8,443 bases of DNA, from positions 1-8,443 of the forward strand of contig JBLGCB010000303.1 in assembly GCA_047617105.1 (NCBI GenBank). Direction: 5' to 3'. Below the pieces are notes generated by a model. It made no database searches. It was given only the letters and a program-made list of their open reading frames with translations, and was not told where the DNA came from. This stretch comes from JABSOG01 sp047617105. Lineage in GTDB: Bacteria; Pseudomonadota; Gammaproteobacteria; Enterobacterales; Alteromonadaceae. A program made the translations under genes and the position numbers. Below, in pieces: positions 1-6,136 of the stretch (the first letter of the stretch is position 1; each line of letters begins with the position of its first letter).

Positions 1-2
1 CT

Positions 3-443
3 GATATCGCCACTCGAAGTAAGTTTAATTTCTCGTACTTAGACACTAATCAAGCTGGCCAAAATTTCGTCGATTGGAACACTATGGCTGGTGATAGTAA
101 GTTGGTCAAGCTGATGGATAAACTTAAGGAGTTCACCCGCAAGCCTTTAAGTGATTGGCAAGAAATGAAAATAGGCAAAGGGAAGGGAGGTGGAAAAGGA
201 AAACGTCAAAGTTGCCTCGAGATCTATGGAGAGTTCCCAGCGAAATCAGCATTCAAACATCCTTCACATGTGCCAGAAGATGTTCTTTGGGCCAGATTCA
301 GAATAGATAGTAGTACCAGATTGGTCGGATTTGTACTGCCCGCTAAATATAAAACGTTGACCGATAAAAGCAGAAATACATACGATACAGATACATTTTA
401 CATTGTGTTTTTAGACGAGAACCATCAATTTTATTTAACATGA
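3..443 (+). CDS. Unrecognised protein, 5'-truncated by the window edge
   Basis: The reading frame is open from the first complete codon at position 3 to a TGA at 441-443, so this is the C-terminal 146 residues of a gene that starts outside the window. The ATG at 84 is internal: the 27 codons before it read as ordinary protein (KFNFSYLDTNQAGQNFVDWN) and it has no ribosome binding site. A lysine/glycine-rich stretch (IGKGKGGGKGKRQ) lies in the middle. It is followed by a compact, probably beta-rich end with VLWARFRID, RLVGFVLP and DTFYIVFLDENHQFYL. I do not recognise the family. The last part vaguely recalls small toxin-like or RNA-binding folds that end in a strand plus a D-x-x-H motif, but that is a weak inference. 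GC content counted by hand over 1-420 is about 41%, below the neighbouring operon, which suggests accessory or transferred DNA. It converges on the amidohydrolase operon and ends just before a strong hairpin. Confidence 0.75.
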   Translation, partial: DIATRSKFNFSYLDTNQAGQNFVDWNTMAGDSKLVKLMDKLKEFTRKPLSDWQEMKIGKGKGGGKGKRQSCLEIYGEFPAKSAFKHPSHVPEDVLWARFRIDSSTRLVGFVLPAKYKTLTDKSRNTYDTDTFYIVFLDENHQFYLT

Positions 444-445
444 CT

Positions 446-482
446 GTAACACAGGAGTGGCGAAAGTCCACTCCTGTGTTAC
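446..482. terminator. Perfect 15-bp hairpin between convergent genes
   Basis: GTAACACAGGAGTGG (446-460) pairs without mismatch with CCACTCCTGTGTTAC (468-482) around a 7-base loop (CGAAAGT). It sits between the stop of the + strand gene (443) and the stop of the - strand amidohydrolase (491). The location and the length of the stem suggest a bidirectional transcription terminator or 3'-end stabiliser shared by both genes. Neither flank has a clean run of U's: the + side continues AAGGTAGG, and the - side continues AGTCATGTTAAATAAAATTG. A classical intrinsic terminator is therefore not fully shown. Confidence 0.6.
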
Positions 483-490
483 AAGGTAGG

Positions 491-1780
491 CTACTTACTA
501 TACCCAACAGGCAGTTCGCTTTTACGCATATAACGATTGCGTAAAGCGTCCTGACGACTGTCAGTGCTGTGTTCTTCACCGTTGATCCACAGTTTATCTA
601 CTTTGCTGCTCAGTTCAAACGGGTCGCCGCTCCACAGCACCAAGTCTGCGGGTTTGCCAACGGCGATGCTGCCAGCGTTGATATTCAGCGCCTGTGCAAC
701 ATTCACGGTCATGGCGGCCAGTGCAGCCTCTGGTGACATGCCATAAGATACCGCAGTTCCCGCTTCGAAACGCAAGTTGTTCAGGGCGTGTGCACCACCG
801 GAGGCAAAAATAACTTTTACCCCGGCTTTGACCAACTTACCAGGATTCTCAAGCGAAGGGTGCAGGCTGTCGAAACTGCCCGGCAGCGCTTGCATCGCAT
901 CAATAATGACTGGCACGTCAGCTTTGGCCAGTTGCTCGGCAACCACAATGGCATCGGATGCGCCAACAATCACCAAATTCAAACCAAAACGCTGCTTTAA
1001 TTTAATCAATTGCAATAGTTCACTGGCGCGATCGGCTGCGACGATCAATGGTTTTTTCCCTTCTAACAAAAGGTTAACCAACTTCTCTTCTCTAGAAGGT
1101 GGTTTGCTCTCGCCTTTGTCCTTTTTATCTTTTTTGGCTTTTTTCTTGGCTGCTTTGGCGAGTTTTTCCTCGGCATCCTCGAATTTGTTGATTAAGGTTT
1201 GCAGACTCAATGCCCGCGAGCCTTTTTCTTTACCGCCCAGTTTGACCAAGACGCCATTTTTAGGGTTAATTACGCTATCGAAACTACCGGATAAATCAAT
1301 CACTGAAGTTTGTCCGGCAAAAATGGTTTTACCACCTCTGGGGGCCAGTACGCTACGGGTGATACCGCCTTTGCGGCTGTACGGAATAGCGGTGCTTTGC
1401 GGGTTAAATGCTAGGCTTGGATCAAAGGTGATATCAGCCTTGTCATCATAAGCATCGCGAGTTTCTGCCACCGCACCAACTTCAACCAGACCTAACTGGC
1501 TAAAAGCAGCAATAAACCCGGGGGTTACAATGCGTCCTTTGGCGTCGATGGTTTGATCTGCTGTTACGGTCGCTGGATTAATCGCACTAATGACACCGTC
1601 TTCAACAATGATTGAAGCGCCTTTAAGCACACCTTGCTCTGAGGCTGTGTGCACTGTGGCATTGATAATGGCTAAGCTGTCAGCTTGAGCGCTGGCGGTT
1701 AAGGCAAATAAGCCAATGGCTGCCAAGGTTTTACTGATTCGATTTAGTCGGCTCAGTGGATTGGTTGTTGTTGATAACAT
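491..1780 (-). CDS. Exported amidohydrolase-family protein with degenerate metal site (probable pseudoenzyme)
   Basis: The 429-residue product has a Sec signal peptide (Arg/Lys up to about residue 17, hydrophobic 19-30, likely cleavage after ASAQA near 33) and should be periplasmic. The N-terminal composite beta-sandwich (LAIINATVHTASEQG, IIVEDGVISAI, DAKGRIVTPGFIAAF) and the C-terminal GSIAVGKPADLVLWSGDP segment are typical of the amidohydrolase superfamily. The active site is not. Where the downstream paralogue and the family have PG-I-I-D-x-H-x-H, this protein has PGFIAAFSQLG, with Phe93 and Gln95 replacing both histidines. The strand-8 Asp aligns with Gly328 (FASGGAHALNN). Strand-5 and strand-6 histidines are also absent around IVAADR (246-251) and IVGASDA (271-277). 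A Lys-rich insertion lies at about 205-222. The start is supported by AAGGAG nine bases upstream. It follows the partner gene by 25 bp and is surely co-transcribed. It may serve as a structural or regulatory partner of the active enzyme; that role is inference. Confidence 0.85.
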   Translation of the reverse strand: MLSTTTNPLSRLNRISKTLAAIGLFALTASAQADSLAIINATVHTASEQGVLKGASIIVEDGVISAINPATVTADQTIDAKGRIVTPGFIAAFSQLGLVEVGAVAETRDAYDDKADITFDPSLAFNPQSTAIPYSRKGGITRSVLAPRGGKTIFAGQTSVIDLSGSFDSVINPKNGVLVKLGGKEKGSRALSLQTLINKFEDAEEKLAKAAKKKAKKDKKDKGESKPPSREEKLVNLLLEGKKPLIVAADRASELLQLIKLKQRFGLNLVIVGASDAIVVAEQLAKADVPVIIDAMQALPGSFDSLHPSLENPGKLVKAGVKVIFASGGAHALNNLRFEAGTAVSYGMSPEAALAAMTVNVAQALNINAGSIAVGKPADLVLWSGDPFELSSKVDKLWINGEEHSTDSRQDALRNRYMRKSELPVGYSK

Positions 1781-1789
1781 ACTTTTTGA

Positions 1790-1795
1790 CTCCTT
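1790..1795 (-). promoter_or_regulatory. Shine-Dalgarno site of the degenerate amidohydrolase
   Basis: On the - strand this reads AAGGAG, nine bases before the ATG at 1780. It lies in the 25-bp gap after the upstream gene's TAA and fixes the start of the 429-residue protein, independently of coupling to the upstream gene. Confidence 0.75.
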
Positions 1796-1805
1796 AAACT
1801 GAGGG

Positions 1806-3221
1806 TTATTGTTGACCTAACATAAAATCACTTTTCGCCTGATAACGTTCATCAAAGCGATCGTAGACTTTGGCACCGTCTAAAAAGACTTGCTCGGCTT
1901 TGGCGTAGACACTGAACGGAGTACCGTTCCAGATCACCACGTCGCCACGTTTGCCCTTTTCAAGTGAACCGGTTTCATCGGCAATACCCAGCGATTTGGC
2001 TGGGTTTGAGGTGATCCAACGGATGGCATCTTCCTCAGTTAACTTAAAGCCATTATCATTGGCATTAAACAGGATTTTGCCTGCTTCTTGGTTAAGACGT
2101 TGAATGGTGGTGCCAGAATCTGAGTGGACCACGGCGCAAGAGTTTTTCGCCGCATCTACCATGGCGACATTTTCATGCACCATATCATAGGCTTCCATTT
2201 TGAAACCCCACCAGTCTGGCCACATGGCAGCACAGTTACCGTTTTGAGCCAACAAGTCAGCAATTTTATACGCTTCAATGGCGTGATGGAAAGTGCCAGA
2301 GTGATAACCAAACTCCTTGCCCAAATCAATCATCATCGCCATTTCTTCGGCTTTATAACAATGGTTGTGAATTAAGATATCACCTTCAATAACGCCAGCC
2401 AGGGTGTCGTTTTGTAAGTCACGCTCTGGTGCTTTGGGGTTTTTGCCTGCGGCATAATCTTTTTCGTATTTGTCCCAGGCGCGCTTATATTCAGTGGCAC
2501 CAATAAAGGCTTCGCGGTAACCGGCCATGTTACCCATACGGGTCGATGGCAACACGCCTTTTTCTTTATAAACTCGCTTGGGGTTTTCGCCACAAGCCAT
2601 TTTCAGGCCATAAGGGGCTGCTGGAAATTTCATCCCTTGCATGGTGGTTGAGGGCACGTTTCTTAAGGTGACACCACGGCCACCCATTAGGTTGCCTGAA
2701 CCCGGTAAGATTTGTAAGGTGGTGATGCCACCGGCACGAGCGGTTTGTAAACCCGGATCTTGTGGCCAAATACTGTGTTCGGCCCAAACCTCAGCAGTGA
2801 CCGGGCTGGTCATTTCATTGCCATCGGCATGAGAGGCAACACTCGGACTGGGATAAACGCCCAAATGTGAATGCACATCAATAATGCCCGGCGTGACCCA
2901 TTTGCCTTTGGCATTGATGATCACGGCATCATTGGCTGAGATATTTTTGCCAACCTGTTGAATTTTGCCATCAACAATTAATACATCAGCATCGTCTAAC
3001 CGCTCACCAGTACCCGTCAACACGGTAGCATGTTGGATCAGGGTGTTTTTGCGTGGTAAAGGCTGATATGTGCTGGGATAGGGGTTTTTGTTGATGGTGA
3101 CTTTTTCATCTTGTATTTCAGCGGGCTGACAGCCAGCTAGGGCCGCACTCATGGCGACGAGTAGCAGCGACGGGGCGATTAAAGGTTTTAAAGGTGTCAT
3201 TAAGGGGTTTGTTCTTGTCAT
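1806..3221 (-). CDS. Lipoprotein metal-dependent amidohydrolase (imidazolonepropionase/prolidase-like subgroup)
   Basis: The 471-residue product begins with a lipoprotein signal: hydrophobic 15-29 followed by the lipobox ALAGC, with Cys31 as the probable lipidated residue. The mature enzyme would be membrane-anchored and exported. Metal ligands expected of the amidohydrolase superfamily are present: H117-S-H119 in PGIIDVHSHLG on strand 1, His285/His287 (IHNHCYK) as the strand-5 candidate, His312/His313 (FHHAIEAY) as the strand-6 candidate, and Asp368 (VVHSDSG) on strand 8. The C-terminal GSLEKGKRGDVVIWNGTPF returns to the beta-sandwich. The features QTARAGGITTLQILPGSGN and MGGRGVTLRN fit the metal-dependent hydrolase subgroup that hydrolyses cyclic amides or dipeptides; the actual substrate cannot be read. 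The start at 3221 is preferred over Met8 because GGAAGAG precedes it at suitable spacing, while Met8 has none. It is the first gene of a two-gene operon with the degenerate paralogue. Confidence 0.9.
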   Translation of the reverse strand: MTRTNPLMTPLKPLIAPSLLLVAMSAALAGCQPAEIQDEKVTINKNPYPSTYQPLPRKNTLIQHATVLTGTGERLDDADVLIVDGKIQQVGKNISANDAVIINAKGKWVTPGIIDVHSHLGVYPSPSVASHADGNEMTSPVTAEVWAEHSIWPQDPGLQTARAGGITTLQILPGSGNLMGGRGVTLRNVPSTTMQGMKFPAAPYGLKMACGENPKRVYKEKGVLPSTRMGNMAGYREAFIGATEYKRAWDKYEKDYAAGKNPKAPERDLQNDTLAGVIEGDILIHNHCYKAEEMAMMIDLGKEFGYHSGTFHHAIEAYKIADLLAQNGNCAAMWPDWWGFKMEAYDMVHENVAMVDAAKNSCAVVHSDSGTTIQRLNQEAGKILFNANDNGFKLTEEDAIRWITSNPAKSLGIADETGSLEKGKRGDVVIWNGTPFSVYAKAEQVFLDGAKVYDRFDERYQAKSDFMLGQQ

Positions 3222-3325
3222 GCCAGGATCTCTTCCTTCATTATAATTTGCGCATTACTGTAACGGACATTGGGCAAAGATGCGATAGCTTGCTGAACAA
3301 TTGCAGGCAAAAAGGGTTTAATTAC

Positions 3326-3339
3326 TTGAAATCATTCAA
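3326..3339. promoter_or_regulatory. Palindrome overlapping the candidate -35 box
   Basis: TTGAA-ATCA-TTCAA is a perfect inverted repeat of 5-base half-sites with a 4-base spacer. It covers the -35 element of the candidate promoter, so it could be an operator for the receptor operon. Half-sites this short and AT-rich also arise by chance, and no regulator is identified. Confidence 0.25.
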
Positions 3340-3352
3340 AAACGGCTATACT
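3326..3352 (+). promoter_or_regulatory. Candidate sigma-70 promoter for the receptor operon
   Basis: TTGAAA (3326-3331) and TATACT (3347-3352) each match five of six consensus bases, but the 15-base spacer is short. Transcription would start near 3359, giving a leader of about 88 bases before the ATG at 3447. This is the best promoter-like pair seen on the + strand of the divergent intergenic region. It is judged by eye only. Confidence 0.35.
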
Positions 3353-3430
3353 TACAGAGCGGTTAGCAGGCCATTGCTTTACAGTTGTCATGCAGTTTGG
3401 GAAACCCGTAACTTTAATCGGTAAATCAAC

Positions 3431-3445
3431 AGCAAAAAGTTTGCT
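3431..3445 (+). repeat. Short inverted repeat directly before the receptor start codon
   Basis: AGCAAA (3431-3436) and TTTGCT (3440-3445) are perfectly complementary around a 3-base AAG spacer and end one base before the ATG at 3447. In RNA this would form a 6-bp hairpin exactly where a Shine-Dalgarno sequence should be; no strong one is visible there. It may affect translation initiation, or it may be chance. Confidence 0.35.
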
Positions 3446-3446
3446 T

Positions 3447-5519
3447 ATGACAAAATTAGAATTAACCATCGCTGGACGTGTGTTGACTGGGTTGCTACTG
3501 ACCTGTAGTACCATTACCTTTAGCATCATGACCAGCACAACGGTTGCCGCAAGTGGCCACCAAAATACCCTCAAACGGCTTAAACAGCTGTCTCTTAGTG
3601 AACTGACCAATATCGAAGTTTCTATAGCCTCAAAAACCCCTCAACGTTTCTTTGATACCCCCGCAGCTATCTTTGTGATTACCGAACAAGATATCAACCG
3701 TTCTGGTGCCACTCGGCTGCCTGATTTGCTGCGCATGGTGCCAGGATTTAACGTGTCCCACATTGATAATAATATCTGGGCCGTAAGTGCCCGTGGGTTT
3801 GGTGCTCGTTTTGCCAATAAGCTGCTGGTCTCTATTGATGGTCGAACCATTTATAATCCATTGTTTTCTGGAATCTTTTGGGAAATGCAGGATGTGGTGA
3901 TGACAGATATTGCCCGTATCGAGGTGATCCGTGGGCCGGGGGGCTCGGTATGGGGATCTAACGCGGTGAATGGGGTGGTCAATATCATTACTAAAAAAGC
4001 GCAAGACAATCAGGGCGGTAGATTTGTTATTGGTGGCGGTAATACCGAAAAGATATCGGTGGCCTCTTATGGCGGCAAAACCCAAGCGCCGATTTTTTAT
4101 CACTTTAGCGCCAAGGTTTTTGATCGCGACACCGCACAACTCTCTAATAGTACTACCAATGGTAATGATGCCAATGATGATGCCCTAAGCAGGCGACTTG
4201 ATTTTCGCGCCGATTGGCAATACTCAGAGACTGACGAGTTGTCATTTTTTGCCCAACGTTTTGATGGTCACAATAACCGTGGTATGGAGATCCCTGACAA
4301 CAATGTTTTCATGATGAAACAGGTATTATCTCGCACCGATACTTCGGGTCACCATATGATGTTGGACTGGCAGCACCAATACAGCGGTGGTGGTCATGGT
4401 GATCTGCGGCTTTTTTATGATAAAACCAATCGCCACGATCGCCGTGAAGCCAATGTGACCAGTAAGGTTTATGATATTGAATATCAGCATCAGGCAGATT
4501 TTTTTGATAACCATTCTTTGTCATGGGGATTGGGATACCGAGTCAACAAGGTGGTTGCGTTACCGACCAGCCCACTGATTTCTTTTGTGGTGATGGAAGA
4601 TCATTATGTTGCCAGTGCCCATATACAGGATGATATAGCCCTCGATGACGACAAAAGTTTGTTTCTAACCCTGGGTTCAAAGTTTGAGAATACCGAAAGC
4701 ACCGGGTCGGGCGTGGATGTACAGCCCAATGTGCGTATTCGCCAGCGGTGGGACCATGGGCTGCTATGGGGCGCAGTATCAAAGGCGGTGCGAGCACCGT
4801 CAATTTCTGATCATGGCCTTAGAGTGAATGCATTTGCCGCCCCCGCTGGTGGGCCTCAGAATCTACCGATTAGTGGCTATCTACATGGTGAAGAAAATGT
4901 CTCTGGTGGCGAATTGATCGCCTGGGAGCTGGGTTTTAGAACCACGCTGGTGGACGATGTGTTGCTCGACTTCACTGTTTTTCATCATGATTATGATGAT
5001 TTGATCAACAGCAGATTCAGCCGGTTTGAATCGGTGGGCCAGGGCGTGCCTGAATATTTTCGGCTTATCATTGAATCAGATAACGGACTTTCTGCCACCA
5101 CCAATGGTTTGGAGGCGGCGATTGACTGGCAGTTGCTTGATGGCTGGAAATTACACTTTGCCTATAGTTACCTTGATATGAACATTACCATTGACCCTGC
5201 TAGTGACCAGACCGGGGTGCTGTTGGCGGGGCAAAGCCCTAAGAACCAGTTATCTGTGCGTTCGTTATATGATTTATCTGATGATGTAACCGTGGATTTA
5301 TGGTTCCGTTATGTCGATGAATTAAGCCGTTTTGCGGTGGATAGCTATTTGATGGCTGATTTGCGGCTGGGCTGGCAGGTCAACTCACACCTTGAGGTGA
5401 GTCTGACCGGGCGTAACCTCACTGATAAATCACACTTTGAGTTTGGATCAATAAGTGATAACTCTTTGCTGACCGAAGTTGAACGCAGTATTTTCCTCAA
5501 CCTGCAATGGCAGTTTTAA
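3447..5519 (+). CDS. TonB-dependent outer-membrane receptor
   Basis: From the ATG at 3447 the protein has 690 residues. I prefer this start to the in-frame ATG at 3390 because it gives a normal signal peptide (MTKLELTIAGR, hydrophobic to about 30, cleavage near TVAAS); neither ATG has a clear ribosome binding site. The mature start includes LSLSELTNIEVSIASKTP, typical of a receptor subfamily common in proteobacteria and cyanobacteria. The plug domain (about 62-185) is well preserved: TPAAIFVITEQDINRSGA, LPDLLRMVPGFNV, SARGFGARFANKLLVSIDGR, IARIEVIRGPGGSVWGSNAVNGVVNIITKKA. The rest is a 22-strand-type beta-barrel ending in FLNLQWQF, with the C-terminal Phe expected for Bam-dependent insertion. 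No N-terminal STN signalling domain is present, so it is not a FecA-type transducer. The substrate is unknown. It is the first gene of an operon with the YfiR-like protein (4-bp gap) and a sensor kinase, suggesting that transport and signalling are linked. Confidence 0.92.
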   Translation: MTKLELTIAGRVLTGLLLTCSTITFSIMTSTTVAASGHQNTLKRLKQLSLSELTNIEVSIASKTPQRFFDTPAAIFVITEQDINRSGATRLPDLLRMVPGFNVSHIDNNIWAVSARGFGARFANKLLVSIDGRTIYNPLFSGIFWEMQDVVMTDIARIEVIRGPGGSVWGSNAVNGVVNIITKKAQDNQGGRFVIGGGNTEKISVASYGGKTQAPIFYHFSAKVFDRDTAQLSNSTTNGNDANDDALSRRLDFRADWQYSETDELSFFAQRFDGHNNRGMEIPDNNVFMMKQVLSRTDTSGHHMMLDWQHQYSGGGHGDLRLFYDKTNRHDRREANVTSKVYDIEYQHQADFFDNHSLSWGLGYRVNKVVALPTSPLISFVVMEDHYVASAHIQDDIALDDDKSLFLTLGSKFENTESTGSGVDVQPNVRIRQRWDHGLLWGAVSKAVRAPSISDHGLRVNAFAAPAGGPQNLPISGYLHGEENVSGGELIAWELGFRTTLVDDVLLDFTVFHHDYDDLINSRFSRFESVGQGVPEYFRLIIESDNGLSATTNGLEAAIDWQLLDGWKLHFAYSYLDMNITIDPASDQTGVLLAGQSPKNQLSVRSLYDLSDDVTVDLWFRYVDELSRFAVDSYLMADLRLGWQVNSHLEVSLTGRNLTDKSHFEFGSISDNSLLTEVERSIFLNLQWQF

Positions 5520-5523
5520 ACGG

Positions 5524-6132
5524 ATGAATATATTGTTACAGTTATTATCCCCCCTGAGACATGGTTGGTCGTGGTTGATGCTGCTTTTGCTATTTTGCTT
5601 GCCTTTACAGGTGCAGGCAGCAGAAGAAGGGCCTTCTGATGATCAAATCAATGCGGTATTCCTCTATAATTTTGCGGTATTCGTGCACTGGCCTGATACC
5701 GCTTTTGCTAACTCACAGAGTCCTTTTCGTTATTGCGTGGTGGGTGAAGATGATTTTATCGATACTTTGGCCCTTACTCTGCAAGGAGAAGCGGTGAAAG
5801 GGCGTTCACTGGTGGCCAGTGTTATCAATCCCGCAAACAGTAAAGTCAAGAATCAGACGCCCTTATCAGATTGCCAGGTGGTGTATATTCGTCAAGATGC
5901 AATGGATAAATGGCCAGACATTGCCCGTGAAATTGCCACTAAGCCTATCCTCACGGTAAGTGACAGTCGTGATTTTGTCGCTTCAAAAGCAGGCATGTTG
6001 AGCTTAGTGAAGCAGAAAAACCGCATTCGTCCCGCCATCAATATCACCAATGTTGCTTCAACCTCTTTAAAAGTCAGTGCCAAATTACGCCGTATCTCTG
6101 AACAAGTCAGTAAACGTCAGGGAGGGCTGTAA
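5524..6132 (+). CDS. YfiR-like periplasmic protein (DUF4154 family)
   Basis: The 202-residue product starts at the ATG four bases after the receptor's TAA. An in-frame ATG at 5479, inside the receptor gene, would only add a tail before the signal peptide. The signal peptide is strong (hydrophobic 17-29, cleavage after VQA near 32). The mature part has the family hallmarks in order: INAVFLYNFAVFVHWPD (42-58), RYCVVGEDDF (69-78), a VKGRSLVAS strand (91-99), DCQVVYIRQ (116-124), PILTVSDSRDFVASKAGMLSLV (start 141) and NRIRPAINITNVASTSLKVSAKL (start 166). Cys71 and Cys117 are the only mature cysteines and could form a disulfide like one described for Pseudomonas YfiR. In that organism YfiR inhibits the CHASE8-containing diguanylate cyclase YfiN from the periplasm. 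Here the adjacent gene encodes a kinase with a similar sensor domain, so this protein is inferred to be its periplasmic regulator. There is no obvious ribosome binding site, and translation is probably coupled to the receptor. Confidence 0.88.
   Translation: MNILLQLLSPLRHGWSWLMLLLLFCLPLQVQAAEEGPSDDQINAVFLYNFAVFVHWPDTAFANSQSPFRYCVVGEDDFIDTLALTLQGEAVKGRSLVASVINPANSKVKNQTPLSDCQVVYIRQDAMDKWPDIAREIATKPILTVSDSRDFVASKAGMLSLVKQKNRIRPAINITNVASTSLKVSAKLRRISEQVSKRQGGL
6121..6126 (+). promoter_or_regulatory. Shine-Dalgarno site of the sensor kinase
   Basis: GGAGGG lies inside the last codons of the YfiR-like gene, ten bases before the ATG at 6137. It favours that start over the upstream in-frame ATG at 6077 and the ATG at 6143, and it implies strong independent initiation on the kinase gene. 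Confidence 0.75.
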
Positions 6133-6136
6133 CATT

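Noticed and set aside
777..1451. Long + strand open frame opposite the degenerate amidohydrolase gene
   Set aside because: It is antisense to a gene with a clear signal peptide, ribosome binding site and family match, and its translation is a low-complexity Ser/Leu/Ala/Pro-rich product with no domain. It is a shadow of the real gene.
3240..3245. Perfect TATAAT on the - strand just upstream of the lipoprotein amidohydrolase gene
   Set aside because: No acceptable -35 box lies 16-18 bases upstream. A start site about 7 bases after it would cut into the Shine-Dalgarno region before the ATG at 3221, so it is probably a chance match.
3255..3263. TTACTGTAA palindrome in the divergent intergenic region
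   Set aside because: The 4-base arms are too short to distinguish from chance, and it is not placed over a convincing promoter.
3390..3446. N-terminal extension of the receptor from the ATG at 3390
   Set aside because: No Shine-Dalgarno sequence precedes it, and the added residues would put a polar stretch ahead of an otherwise normal signal peptide starting at 3447.
3630..4139. 169-codon open frame on the - strand inside the receptor gene
   Set aside because: It lies opposite the highly conserved plug domain of the TonB-dependent receptor and has no recognisable motif or ribosome binding site. It is an antisense shadow.
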